DNA from: Pycnococcus provasolii
Taxonomy: Eukaryota > Chlorophyta > Pseudoscourfieldiophyceae > Pseudoscourfieldiales
Reading direction: 5' to 3'
Assembly: GCA_049487715.1 (NCBI GenBank)
Contig: CP150551.1
Location: forward strand, 868,001 to 932,000
DNA: 64,000 bases
Numbering within the stretch: position 1 is the first letter of the stretch; each line of letters opens with the position of its first letter. This document shows positions 29,961-39,500 of the stretch, in pieces. A model generated the notes under the pieces. It had not been told where the DNA came from. It was given only the letters and a program-made list of their open reading frames with translations, and made no database searches. The position numbers were made by a program, and so were the translations under genes.

Positions 29961-31148
29961 ATGTCGCGTTCGATGATGCAGTCACAACCACGCCAACCGC
30001 CGCAGTCCTCACGCACCCTTTCCATACGTGGCCACGCACCACCACCACCTTCTCCTCCTCCTCCTCCTACGTCTCGTGCTGCTTCATCACTTCTACTCGC
30101 CGCCTGGCTCTCCTTTTCACCCGTCCTTACAACAACATCCCCAGCCCTCGCCGCCGTAACCACCACCACCGCGACGCCACTACCAACGCAACCGGCTCAG
30201 CAGCTCCTCCGGAAAAACATTCGCACCAGCAGTCCCGTTGGCTCCTCCTCCTCGGACTCTTCGACTGACTCGTCCATCTTCTTGAAAAACGTCGAGTCCG
30301 CGGATACGAGAACTGCATTAAAAGCTGCTCTGAACGGCGATCTCAAACTAGCAGAGGCAATCTTCGCAAAGCAAACACGCAACGACCCAAACGACGCATC
30401 GTCGTGGTCAAACTTGGGGAACATTCACCTGCAGCTCGAGCAGTACGAGGAGGCGGCGCGCAACTTCAGCGCCGCGCACGAACTCGCACCCTCCGCTCCC
30501 GTGCCCTTGCTGAATCGATGCATAGCATTGCAGAGGCTGAACCGACTCGACGAGGCGGTTGTCGACTGCGAGGCGGCTGTCACGCTCGATCCGGAAGAAT
30601 TTGCAGCATGGCACAACCTCGGCGACGCGTTTCGCATGCAGAATAAGCACAAGGAATCTGCGGAGGCGTACGGCGCCGCTGCCGTGCTCGCTCCTGGGAT
30701 TGCAGGATACCGCCTGAAGTGGGCCCTTGCGTTGCACGAGGCGCGCATGACTGACTTCGAGGCGATGGCGGTAGAGGAGACAGGCTCAGGCGCAGAAGAT
30801 GAGTCGTCCGTTCCCGACGACGAAGTCTTGGTCGTTGCAGAGCGTGAGGCATCTGACCTCATTCCCGGCGTGAAGCGCGCCGTCGACGAGTCGGCTGACG
30901 CGGCACAGATCCTTGACGCGCTCGTGCGCAAGTACGGCAACTACGCGGAGGCGCGAGCGGCACGCGCGGCGCTGACGCTCGCCGCGGCTGCACCCGAGGA
31001 GTACGCACGTGCTCAGGATCGCGCGGCGATCGACGCAGCGCGTGCGCTGGCGGCGATGCCCCAGCTCGCGAGTACGACGTACGTGAGCGAGACGCTCGGA
31101 TGGACGGCGAGGTGGGTGAGCATGTGGCAGGATGCCATGGAGCTCTAG
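29961..31148 (+). CDS. TPR protein, probably thylakoid lumen
   Basis: 395 residues. The N-terminus has a Pro/Ser-rich basic region followed by a hydrophobic stretch and an Ala-x-Ala-like site (AASSLLLAAWLSFSP ... SPALAAV), the look of a bipartite stroma-then-lumen presequence. Three or more tetratricopeptide repeats follow (residues ~130-240: SWSNLGNIHLQLEQYEEAARNF, AWHNLGDAFRMQNKHKESAEAY). It resembles the plant chloroplast-lumen common TPR family; partners are unknown. Single exon; ATG chosen as first in frame after the TTAGGG tract. TGTAA at 31191. Confidence 0.72.
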   Translation: MSRSMMQSQPRQPPQSSRTLSIRGHAPPPPSPPPPPTSRAASSLLLAAWLSFSPVLTTTSPALAAVTTTTATPLPTQPAQQLLRKNIRTSSPVGSSSSDSSTDSSIFLKNVESADTRTALKAALNGDLKLAEAIFAKQTRNDPNDASSWSNLGNIHLQLEQYEEAARNFSAAHELAPSAPVPLLNRCIALQRLNRLDEAVVDCEAAVTLDPEEFAAWHNLGDAFRMQNKHKESAEAYGAAAVLAPGIAGYRLKWALALHEARMTDFEAMAVEETGSGAEDESSVPDDEVLVVAEREASDLIPGVKRAVDESADAAQILDALVRKYGNYAEARAARAALTLAAAAPEEYARAQDRAAIDAARALAAMPQLASTTYVSETLGWTARWVSMWQDAMEL

Positions 31149-31190
31149 CCTACTCTTCTATGAAGTACCTATGAATAACTTATGAATAAC

Positions 31191-31195
31191 TGTAA
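31191..31195 (+). promoter_or_regulatory. TGTAA polyadenylation signal
   Basis: TGTAA 43 bases after the TPR gene stop. Confidence 0.5.
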
Positions 31196-31427
31196 TATAA
31201 CAAACGTTGCTTAACCATGAGCCGCCTCAATCTTTAAAAACATACCACCCTACGGAATAGTGGTAATCCCAACCCCCACTCCGAACTCCCGTCAAATCAA
31301 GCCTCTCTGTCAGTCCCTCACCGATTCTTGTTCATTTTGGGGCCGAAATGCAATACCGCCACAACCTCCATAGATGCGCCAAGCGCCAACGGCCACTTAG
31401 CGTGCGCCGCCGTCATCAGCGCGGCAA

Positions 31428-31990
31428 CTATTCGTGCGCGAGCGAGGTCGTCAGCGCCAGGGGTGAGTGCACACACAAATTCACGTACCAAGTTGGCAGC
31501 TCACTTGGACTACCTTGGGGTAAGACTGCCGCTGCAACTTGCAAGCCGAGGAAAGGTGCGAGCTGCTGCACTTGCAGCTCGCGACACATGCGTCCTCCTA
31601 AATCAGCCACTCGCGCCTCCAAGTCCTTCGCACGTCGCTCGTTACGCGCGATGCGTGCAGCGGCCATGTTGTGGGAAACTTCCCACCTCTTCGCGTCAGA
31701 CATCTGTGCCCAATGTTCGATTCCAACTAATTTCGCTGCCATGCAGCGCCAATCCATCTTCTCCTCCTCTCATCCTCTGTGAGCATACTCACACACGACA
31801 ACGAAGCGCGCCTTTTTTCGGACCACATTTTCGATATCATAGACTTCCAGTCCATCTTCTCCGCCTCCGTCAAACAAGCATTCCAATGAGAAGAACCAAG
31901 ACGAGTTCCTTCTTGGTACATTTTCTGGTACATGGCTATCCAATCCGCCTCCGTCAAAGAAGCAGTCCAATGAGAAGAACCACCTCCCAT
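31428..31990 (-). pseudogene. Unknown repeat ORF, frameshifted
   Basis: From the ATG at 31990 the frame encodes two copies of a ~27-residue unit (GSSHWTASLTEADWIAMYQKM; LGSSHWNACLTEAEKMDWKSM). A third copy starts (CVSMLTEDE) and continues in another frame (EKMDWRCMAAK), so a single-base shift near 31765-31775 breaks it. The second frame runs on to 31428 with a helical, Arg/Glu-rich stretch. No family recognised. It lies divergent to VPS36 across repeated module copy 3. A spliced gene rather than a pseudogene is possible, but no good splice pair was found at the break. Confidence 0.45.
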
Positions 31991-32009
31991 ACCCTCGACG
32001 TCGTCCAAC

Positions 32010-32264
32010 GCCGAGGCGGTGATGGCGGCGCGAGGGGACCGCCGCCGCCTCTAGGCAAATATACACGTTGAAGGGCCTTCCAGAACCTCCCTACGCGAAG
32101 CAAGCGTGGGGAATGTGCGCGCCATTAAATTGCATTTTGGCACAACCGGGGACCGGAGCGGGATCCCACAGGGCCCTCCCCAATCCTCGACCAGGGGAAG
32201 AAACCAGCGACGGATCCCCTGCAGGGCAAAATCCACCGAACCTCCCCAACCATCCACCCGCCAT
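32010..32264 (+). repeat. Dispersed upstream module, copy 3 (before VPS36)
   Basis: Near-identical to 34588-34839 and to the complement of 16627-16870; ends 80 bases before the VPS36 ATG. Contains AAATATACAC and GGGATCCC. Confidence 0.8.
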
Positions 32265-32343
32265 TTCACTGGCCTCTTCATTCATTCTTTTCTTTTGCAT
32301 CCTCCTCCTCGGCGCGCGCGCACGCCATCGTCCACCCATAAAA

Positions 32344-33747
32344 ATGTTCCTCTACAAGCTCACCCTCACCCCAAGCGGCCGACCGCTGCTCTTCCCCGGC
32401 GAGGTGGAGGTGGTCCTCATGGAGGCGACGGACCTCGAGTTCCCCTCGGGGGCGGGTGGCGACGCCGCGAACCCGCGCGAAAAGCTGACCGCGGGCGTGC
32501 TGACCCTCACCACGGCGCGCATTCTGTGGACGTCAACGTCAGCAGGTGCGTACTTCGTGCCACTTCCCGCAATGCGTCGCCACGAGGAACTCAGCAGAGG
32601 CATGTTTCGCACAAAGTCGCCGCGCGTGCGATTCGAGGTGTTCGTCACGTCGGACGTGCATCCCGCCGTGCAGCCAACGTCCGCCACCGGCCACGTCGTG
32701 GCTGCCTTCCGAGGACGGGCGGGTTGCGATCCGCTCGTTGCAAGCTTGCCTGGCATTCTCGCGCAGCGAGCGTGGACACGACTGCCACCAACCGTCTGGC
32801 TCACCTCCCCGCCACCAACCTCTTCCACGACCAACGGCACCAACGCAGGCAACAACACGACCAACAGCAGCAGCCATAACAGCAGTACAGCACAACAACC
32901 GAAACCACCGAGCGAGGAAACGGCGACTTTCTTCCGTGCATCCGACGCAGGCGTCGCCGGCATTCTCAGACGCCAGGAGCGCGACAGTGCGGCGGCGGAC
33001 CGAGACTTGAGTGAGGCATTCGCAGACTTGAATGCGCTGAAGGAGAAGGCGAGTGCCATGGTCTCGCTCGCAAGCAAGCTCAAGGCTGCGGTGGCTCGCT
33101 CGGAGGGTGGCGCTGACGACAAGCGTGCCACGGAGGACGTTCACGGATGGCTTCTTTCGCTTGGCATTGACTCGCCGGTGACGAAGGAATCTGCGGGCGC
33201 TCTGTATCACCAACAGCTGAGCCGCCAGCTCGCCGACTTTCTGCTCGTGCCACCCACGGGCGACAAGTCGTCGCACGGCGCGCCGCTGACAGCCGCCGGT
33301 GGCATGCTAAGTCTCGTGGACGCGTGGTGCATATACAACCGCGCGCGGGGCACGGCGCTCGTGTCTCCAGAGGATGTTCGCAAGGCGTGCGAGCTGTGGC
33401 CCAAGCTTGGCATTCCCATCGTACTTCGCACATTCTCGAGCGGCAGCCTAGCCGTGGTGAGCGGCGACTTTGACGACGACGTTGTGGACGCAAAGCTGCT
33501 CGTGCTAATGGCTAGCGACGACGTGGAGAGTGCACGGTCGACGAGGCCTCTGGAGGAGGCTATTCGGCTAGCAAGGCGTGCGGGCGGCCTGCGAAGTGTG
33601 GGCGTGACGGAAGCTGCGCGCGTGCTGGGAACGAGCCTCGAGCTCGCGCGTGAGCATTTGCTGTGTGCAGAAAGTCGTGGCTGGTTGTGCCGCGACGACG
33701 GAGGCAGCGGCTTGCGCTTTAGTTATAACTTTTTCCGCGATTTGTAA
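32344..33747 (+). CDS. VPS36: ESCRT-II subunit VPS36
   Basis: 467 residues. The N-terminal ~150 residues form a GLUE/PH-like domain (LFPGEVEVVLMEATDLEF, GVLTLTTARILWTS, then RHEELSRGMFRTKSPRVRF), which in the family binds phosphoinositides and ubiquitin. A low-complexity Asn/Ser/Thr linker follows. From residue ~200 the EAP30 domain begins: AGVAGILRRQE, then winged-helix segments (MLSLVDAWCIYNRARGTALVSPEDV; VTEAARVLGTSLELAREHLLCAESRGWLCRDD). It acts with VPS22 and VPS25 in multivesicular-body sorting at endosomes. Single exon. TGTAA overlaps the stop. Confidence 0.9.
   Translation: MFLYKLTLTPSGRPLLFPGEVEVVLMEATDLEFPSGAGGDAANPREKLTAGVLTLTTARILWTSTSAGAYFVPLPAMRRHEELSRGMFRTKSPRVRFEVFVTSDVHPAVQPTSATGHVVAAFRGRAGCDPLVASLPGILAQRAWTRLPPTVWLTSPPPTSSTTNGTNAGNNTTNSSSHNSSTAQQPKPPSEETATFFRASDAGVAGILRRQERDSAAADRDLSEAFADLNALKEKASAMVSLASKLKAAVARSEGGADDKRATEDVHGWLLSLGIDSPVTKESAGALYHQQLSRQLADFLLVPPTGDKSSHGAPLTAAGGMLSLVDAWCIYNRARGTALVSPEDVRKACELWPKLGIPIVLRTFSSGSLAVVSGDFDDDVVDAKLLVLMASDDVESARSTRPLEEAIRLARRAGGLRSVGVTEAARVLGTSLELAREHLLCAESRGWLCRDDGGSGLRFSYNFFRDL
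33743..33747 (+). promoter_or_regulatory. TGTAA polyadenylation signal
   Basis: TGTAA overlapping the VPS36 stop; another at 33752. Confidence 0.5.
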
Positions 33748-33799
33748 GATATGTAACATGTGATTTTATTGTATGTAGCGCCTGTAACCCTAGTAGGGT

Positions 33800-34483
33800 T
33801 TAGCTACCTGCGATGGCGGCGACGCGTGGTCGCGTGCTACGCGCCGTTCCTCCACCGTCGATGTGTACTGCTATTGGGTTTGTGTTTGAAAACGTTCCTA
33901 TGGCCGAGGCTGAGATTGTCGCGTCGACGAGGAACATCGGAAATTGGCAAATTGCGTTTGAGCTACGATAGACGAAAGGGGGAAACCAAAACCCCAAACA
34001 CCCACCTGCGCACGCGCACTCACACAACCCGACATCCCGCTCCTCATGTCCCTCGAGGCAACGGATCCAAGTCGCCTCGCCGGACGAGTATGGCAGTTTG
34101 AAGCAAAATGCGATGTCGTCGCCATTCGCCAAGCGATAGCACACATACATCTTCAACGTGTTCATGAGCAAGCAGAAAGGGGTAGCTTCTTCTCCACAGT
34201 CCTCCCCCACCGGCTTGGCGTTGTAAAATCTGCCGGCTAACATCTTTCGCAGATGCTTCGCCTTGTCCTCGAAGTGGATGTTGGCGGCTGGTGCCAAGTC
34301 GCCATGCGTTCGCAGATTCTCGTAGTTCAGAAGGTCATCACCCTTCTTCAAGTACGATTGCAAGGCGTGTTGGTTGCCGTGAATTGTGCCGCATGGGCCA
34401 TGCAAGCTCACCAAGCGCGAGACGACGTATTCGCACAAGGCATCTGTACTCTTCGTCGCCGCTTGCGCCTCCTTCAGAAACAC
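33800..34483 (-). CDS. Unknown ORF divergent from NAA20
   Basis: An open frame of ~227 codons without an ATG at its left end (begins with a GTG in frame), so a first exon or the true start may be missing. Readable stretches: GDDLLNYENLRTHGDLAP, CLLMNTLKMYVCYRLANGDD, CLEGHEERDVGLCE, then NAICQFPMFLVDATIS. A GTGAGT...TAG stretch near 34020-33960 could be an intron after DVGLC. A broken copy lies at 16957-17440. No domain recognised. It is transcribed away from the repeated module, which would supply a bidirectional promoter. It may be a real gene or a decaying one. Confidence 0.4.
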   Translation of the reverse strand: MFLKEAQAATKSTDALCEYVVSRLVSLHGPCGTIHGNQHALQSYLKKGDDLLNYENLRTHGDLAPAANIHFEDKAKHLRKMLAGRFYNAKPVGEDCGEEATPFCLLMNTLKMYVCYRLANGDDIAFCFKLPYSSGEATWIRCLEGHEERDVGLCECACAGGCLGFWFPPFVYRSSNAICQFPMFLVDATISASAIGTFSNTNPIAVHIDGGGTARSTRPRVAAIAGS

Positions 34484-34587
34484 GACCTTGCCACGGAATG
34501 ATGATATTATGCACCACGACGACGACGAGTCGACGACCTCGACGACGACGTGAGAGCCAACAGTTCACTTGTTGTATTGGAGGCGAC

Positions 34588-34839
34588 GCCGAGGCGGTGA
34601 TGGCGGCGCGAGGGGACCGCCGCCGCCCCTCGGAAAATATACACGTTGAAGGGCCTTCCAGAACCTCCCTACGCGAAGCAAGCGTGGGGAATGTGCGCGC
34701 CATTGTTGCATTTTGGTACAACCGGGAGCGGAGCGGGATCCCACACGGCCCTCCCCAATCCTCGACCAGGGAAAGCCACCAGCGACGGATCCCCTTCAGT
34801 ACAAAATCCACCGAACCTCCCCACCCAACCGCCCGCCAT
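34588..34839 (+). repeat. Dispersed upstream module, copy 2 (before NAA20)
   Basis: About 250 bases near-identical to copies 1 and 3, ending 21 bases before the NAA20 ATG. Confidence 0.8.
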
Positions 34840-34860
34840 TCCTAAATCGCCGCCACCACC

Positions 34861-35382
34861 ATGACAACACTGCGCGCGTTCACGACAGACGACCTGTTCA
34901 TGTTCAACGGAGTGAACCTAGATGCCTTAACGGAAACATACAACATGGGTTTCTACATGGGCTACATAGCTCGCTGGCCTGAAATGTGCCTGGTGGCGGA
35001 GGCGGCGTCAGGCGACGTGGCTGGCTACGTGCTCGGCAAGGCGGAGGGCTCCGGCGAGCTGTGGCACGGCCACGTGACGGCGTTAACGGTGTCACCGACG
35101 TTTCGGAGGCAGAGACTCGCCGAACGGCTCATGAATTTCCTGGAGGAGGTTACGGAGATCAAGGAAGGCTACTTCGTCGACCTCTTCGTGCGCGTGAGCA
35201 ACGCCGTCGCCATTTCTATGTACGAAAAGTTTGGCTACTCTGTGTACAGACGGGTGTTGCAGTACTACGCGGGCGAGGAGGATGCCTTTGACATGAGAAA
35301 GGCTATGTCTAGAGACGTGGGGAAGAAGAGCGTCATCCCTTTGACCCGTCCCGTTCGGCCTGATGAAATCGAGTTCAACTAA
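34861..35382 (+). CDS. NAA20: NatB N-terminal acetyltransferase catalytic subunit NAA20
   Basis: 173 residues, full family length. N-terminus TTLRAFTTDDLFMFNGVNLDALTETYNMGFYM is the NAA20 signature; YIARWPEMCLVAE and GHVTALTVSPTFRRQRLAERLM give the acetyl-CoA site (Q/RxxRxxA variant RRQRLA), followed by VDLFVRVSNAVAISMYEKFGYSVYRRVLQYY. The C-terminal tail ends VRPDEIEFN, close to the eukaryotic consensus. With NAA25 it acetylates Met-Asp/Glu/Asn/Gln N-termini on ribosomes. Single exon; TGTAA at 35402 and 35412. Confidence 0.95.
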   Translation: MTTLRAFTTDDLFMFNGVNLDALTETYNMGFYMGYIARWPEMCLVAEAASGDVAGYVLGKAEGSGELWHGHVTALTVSPTFRRQRLAERLMNFLEEVTEIKEGYFVDLFVRVSNAVAISMYEKFGYSVYRRVLQYYAGEEDAFDMRKAMSRDVGKKSVIPLTRPVRPDEIEFN

Positions 35383-35401
35383 CGGTCCCGTCCCCTTCTC
35401 T

Positions 35402-35416
35402 TGTAAAGACTTGTAA
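35402..35416 (+). promoter_or_regulatory. Paired TGTAA polyadenylation signals
   Basis: Two TGTAA sites 10 bases apart after the NAA20 stop. Confidence 0.5.
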
Positions 35417-35506
35417 AAAATCTTCTTGTATTTTCTTATGATCATGTAGAAGAAGGAGTCGTCGTCGTTCAGTTACAGGTTTTTAACAAACCCTTTCTAA
35501 GAGTAC

Positions 35507-35558
35507 TTACTCCTCCGGCTTCTTGAGACCAACCTGCTCCTGCAGCCAACCCCAAGGC

Positions 35559-35590
<32 letters not shown>

Positions 35591-35922
35591 TTATTTTTTG
35601 TTTTGTTGTTGGGAGACCATAAGGTAAGGCGTTAGTTTGTGTCAGCACGTAATCGTTCACCCTCCGTTTACCCTCTCTTTTCCCGCCGCCGCGCAAGAGA
35701 AAGCAAATCCAGAGAGAAAACCCACAAGGCTAGGAAACCTACCTGCACCATCCAGATGGCGCCTAGTCCGAGCGTCGCTCCCCAGGGTATGAGCGTGAGT
35801 AGCATGGGTTTGGACGGCAGCGACGCGGGCGGCACGACGCGGTAGACGGTGGAGCGCAGGCTGGGCGGGATAATCGAGGACGCCTGCGGTGCGACGGTGC
35901 GCCGAGTCCCTGTGGCGGCCAT
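35507..35922 (-). CDS. Small mitochondrial inner-membrane protein, QCR10-like
   Basis: Exon 1 35922..35743 (60 codons) and exon 2 35557..35507 (16 codons plus stop), phase 0, GT-AG intron 35558-35742 that contains a TG dinucleotide run; 76 residues. One membrane helix (MLLTLIPWGATLGLGAIWMVQ) is followed by PWGWLQEQVGLKKPEE. The GAIWxVQPWGW pattern across the splice resembles the plant ~6.7 kDa subunit (QCR10) of cytochrome bc1, so complex III is the best guess; another small respiratory subunit is possible. Confidence 0.55.
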
Positions 35923-36561
35923 GGTTCCCAGTTCCCACTCCAGACGGAAAGCAGAGTGGAGAAACCCTATGGGTAGGAAGTACCCATACCCATAAAAGAA
36001 ATCCCAGAACCCAAAGGACAGAACAGGTCCAAAGAACCCATCCGCGTGAAACCCCGAATCCGAATCCGAATCCGAACCCCGAAATGGGAACGAAACTACA
36101 AGAAGAGGACCAAATCCCTCGACCAAATAAATCCCCCCCCGTAAAAACTAGGAATGGGAAGGGGCCCCTCGCTCGGCCTCTGCTCTGCTCTGTCCGTCTG
36201 CTCTGCCTCCCCTCTGCCCTCTGCCATCTGCTTTCCCTTTCCCCTCTTTTTTTTTTTCTCTTTTTTCTCTTTGTTCTTTTTTCCTGTTCTCGCCGCGCTA
36301 TCGTAGAGCTCGCCGCGCTTCCATCATCAGTTTTTTCATCCTTGCGACACGACACCTCACTCGTCAGTCACTCGTGGGCTGCTCTCATCATTTGTGCGTT
36401 TGTAAGGGGTCGTCTCGTCTCGTCTCGTCTCGTCGCGAGAGAGAACCTTTGTGTCTTCCTCTTCGTATTCATTCGTGGCACCTTCTTCCTGGTCTTTTTT
36501 GTATCTTAGCTATTCATAAAGCGTTCTCAACTTTTCACTGATTGATTGAAAATAGAGGGTT
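35923..36561. other. Intergenic region between divergent genes
   Basis: Promoter space of the QCR10-like gene (minus) and the HECT ligase (plus). Contains GAATCC repeats (36055-36078), a poly-C run (~36128), a T-rich tract (36240-36285) and a GTCTC pentamer repeat (36410-36435). No gene seen. Confidence 0.5.
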
Positions 36562-39500
36562 ATGGCGCTCATGGACCCCTCGGAGATGCTGCGCGAGCTC
36601 TCGGAAGGCGCGCACGCACCTACCGCGTCAAACGCCATCGTCGTGCTCGAGGCGCTCAACATGAGCCTCGCGCTCGCGGAGGACAGACGCGAGGTGCTCA
36701 CGATGTTCGAGCCGAGGCAGTTCTGCCCGCTGCTCGTGAGATTCTTCGTCGACGAACACAGCACCTTGGGCGAGCTGCGCACGAACGCAGCGCGCGCACT
36801 CAACCACTTCGTGCGTATCGAGCACGATACCATCAGGCACTGCCTCAGACCGGAGCTCGCGCCTCAGTTTGTTCGCACCATGGCGGACAACATCGCCGTG
36901 CCCGCGCCGCCGACGCCGCCGCCGAACGTCGCCACGGCAGCGGCGGCGGGCGCCGGTGCAGGCGACTCTGCCGCCGCCCCGCCTTCTCTCCCTCCTCCGT
37001 CACCACCCCCTCCCACCTCAGACGACGACGGGTGGGCGTGCTCTCTCTGCACATTCGTGAACGACGGAATGCGCACGTCGTGCGAGATGTGCAGCAACCC
37101 AAGGCCAGGTGGAAGCCGACGCGCCAACCAAGCGAACAACCAACAGCCAACCCTGCCGCCGGGAAAGGAGCTTGCAGAGGAATGCGTAAAGTTGCTCGAG
37201 AGCCTCGCCAGGCGGCACGCGGATGTCGTCGCGAGGCACGCGCCCGAGGTGCTGCCAAAGCTGCTCACGTTCGCACGGCAGTGCGGGCCGCCGCTCTTCC
37301 CCAGCGACGTCAGGCGTTCCGCGCTCTCAGCAGCAGCCTACGTCGCGCGCCGCGCGCCGCAGGAAAATCTGACGCTAAGCGCGATGGCTGAGGTGGCGGA
37401 CCCTCTCCTCGAGCTCATGGAGGCTGACGACACCGCGGTGGTGGAGCGTGCCATCGGCGTCGCGAGCGGACTCGTCAGCGCAGCGCGCCATGCAAGCGGC
37501 GCGCCTTCCATCGCCCGCTTCGACGGCGGCGTGATGCTGAGCATTGGCGGGTCGCGTCGAGCGAGGCACGACGCGGACGGCCTGGGGCCGAACGACCCGG
37601 AGAGCGAAGGTGCAAGTGAGGAGGAGATGGATGACGACGAACCGGACGACGACCTGGAAGAGGAGATGGAGGCGGTGATGGCGGCGCGAGGGGACCACCT
37701 CAGGCCGATGGGACGGGCGTACCGTCCTGCACCATCTTCAGGAGGAGGAGGAGGAGGAGGAGGAGGAGGAGCAGGAGGAGCAGGAGGCGGTGGAGCAGGA
37801 ATATCAGGGGGAGCAGGTGGCAGTGGCGGTGTGCTGCGACCTGTCGCGACGGCTCGCGGCATGTCGCTCGGCGGCGGCGGTGGCACAGAGTCGGGGCCTG
37901 GAGCCGCCGTTCCCATGGACACAACAACAACAGCGGAACAAATGAATAGCACACCAACCTCCTCACGTTCAGGTGCGGCGGAGCACCTCGCCACACCCGC
38001 TATGTGCGCCAAGCTTCTTGGGTTCGTGGGAGGTGGCTCGCTCGGCGTTCCGGCACGTACCGCAGGGATCCACAAGGCGAGCGTGCGCCTCGTTCAGCAA
38101 CTGTGCGTCGAGAGCGCCGAGGCTGCGCAGCGCCTGCTGGACGCTGGCCTCACGCGCGCGCTGCTGAACACGCTTCGTGCCTTCGCGCCAACCGCCGCAG
38201 ATGCGTTTGCCGGAGATGCCGCCGCTGCCGCTGCCGCCGCAGCCGCAGCAGCACCAGCATCCGCATCCGCAGCCAGCCATGATGACGCAGAGGCAACTGA
38301 GGGAGCAGCACCTGGCGTCGCCGAGGAGCGCCTCACCACATGCTCGTTCGACGACGCCGCGCCATTCGCTCGCCTCGTTATTCGCCTGCTTGTTGGTGGC
38401 CACGGGCACATCCTTGAGATGATCCAGCTTTCCGTCTCCGCGACGCACACATGTCGGCATGCGCCTGAGAAGGACAACAATGCGAACCGGCGCCTGCTGA
38501 CGGCGATTCAGGAAAATAACGAAAGCGCCGTGCGAGCTGCGCTGAACGACTCGGACGCAGACGCCAACTTCTGCGACACGCACGGGCAGAGCCTTCTGAT
38601 CTGGGCGGCGTATCGCGCGTCGCCGCGCATTGTTCAGATGCTTGTGCGGGCGGGCGCGGAGGTGAATGCGTGCAACTCGAAGGGATCGCCGCTGACGTTT
38701 GCGGCAATGTTCGGGCGAGAGGATGTCGCCAGGAAGCTGCTGGAGATTGGCGCGGATCCACGCGTGACATCGCGGCGGCGCACACCCGCGGAGGCGGCTC
38801 GCGCGAATGGATTCCACGCCGTTGCTGGCGTGATCGAGGAGGCTGTGCACGCACTGCAAGCGAAGGAGCGCGCCGCGGCAGCGGAGACTGCAGGCGTGGC
38901 GAGCGCCGCGAAGGGAGTCGCCTCTGAATGTGGAGGGCTTTCTGATAAGCCGTATCCGGCATGTGGCGCGGAGGATTGGGTGACGTTCGCGGCGGAGGCG
39001 ATCCCCGCTCTTCTTGCGGCGTACCGCGCAATGTCGGACAACTCGTCCAGGCGCGTGGCACTGCAGCTCGTGGAGAGCGTGCTCCTGCGAAGCGTCATCG
39101 ACGGGACGAGCATGCTGGAACAGCTGCCTCCCACCGCCTCGCGCGTCGCAGATGCCGTCGCGCTCGTTGCGCTCGAGGTTTTGACCGGAGCCAGCACGGG
39201 AGCAAGCTCGTTCGGAACTGGCAGCAGGCGCGGCGGCTACGGCGGCGGCGGCGGCGGTGGGAGCGCCAGCGCCGACGCGGCGGGCGGTATCGTCCGCGCG
39301 GTGCTCGACGTGCTCGCAGCAGCTGTCAAGGCTCGTCTGCCCGGCACGCTCATCAACATGCAGCGCCAGGGTGTGATCGAGGAGGTGGAGCGGCTGGGGA
39401 AAATGCACAATCCCAACGCCGCCGCCGGCGGCGAAGCCAAGGGCAAAGCCAGCGCAGGAGGAGCCTCCGGCTCGGGCGCCGCCACCTCGAGTCTTGCGGG

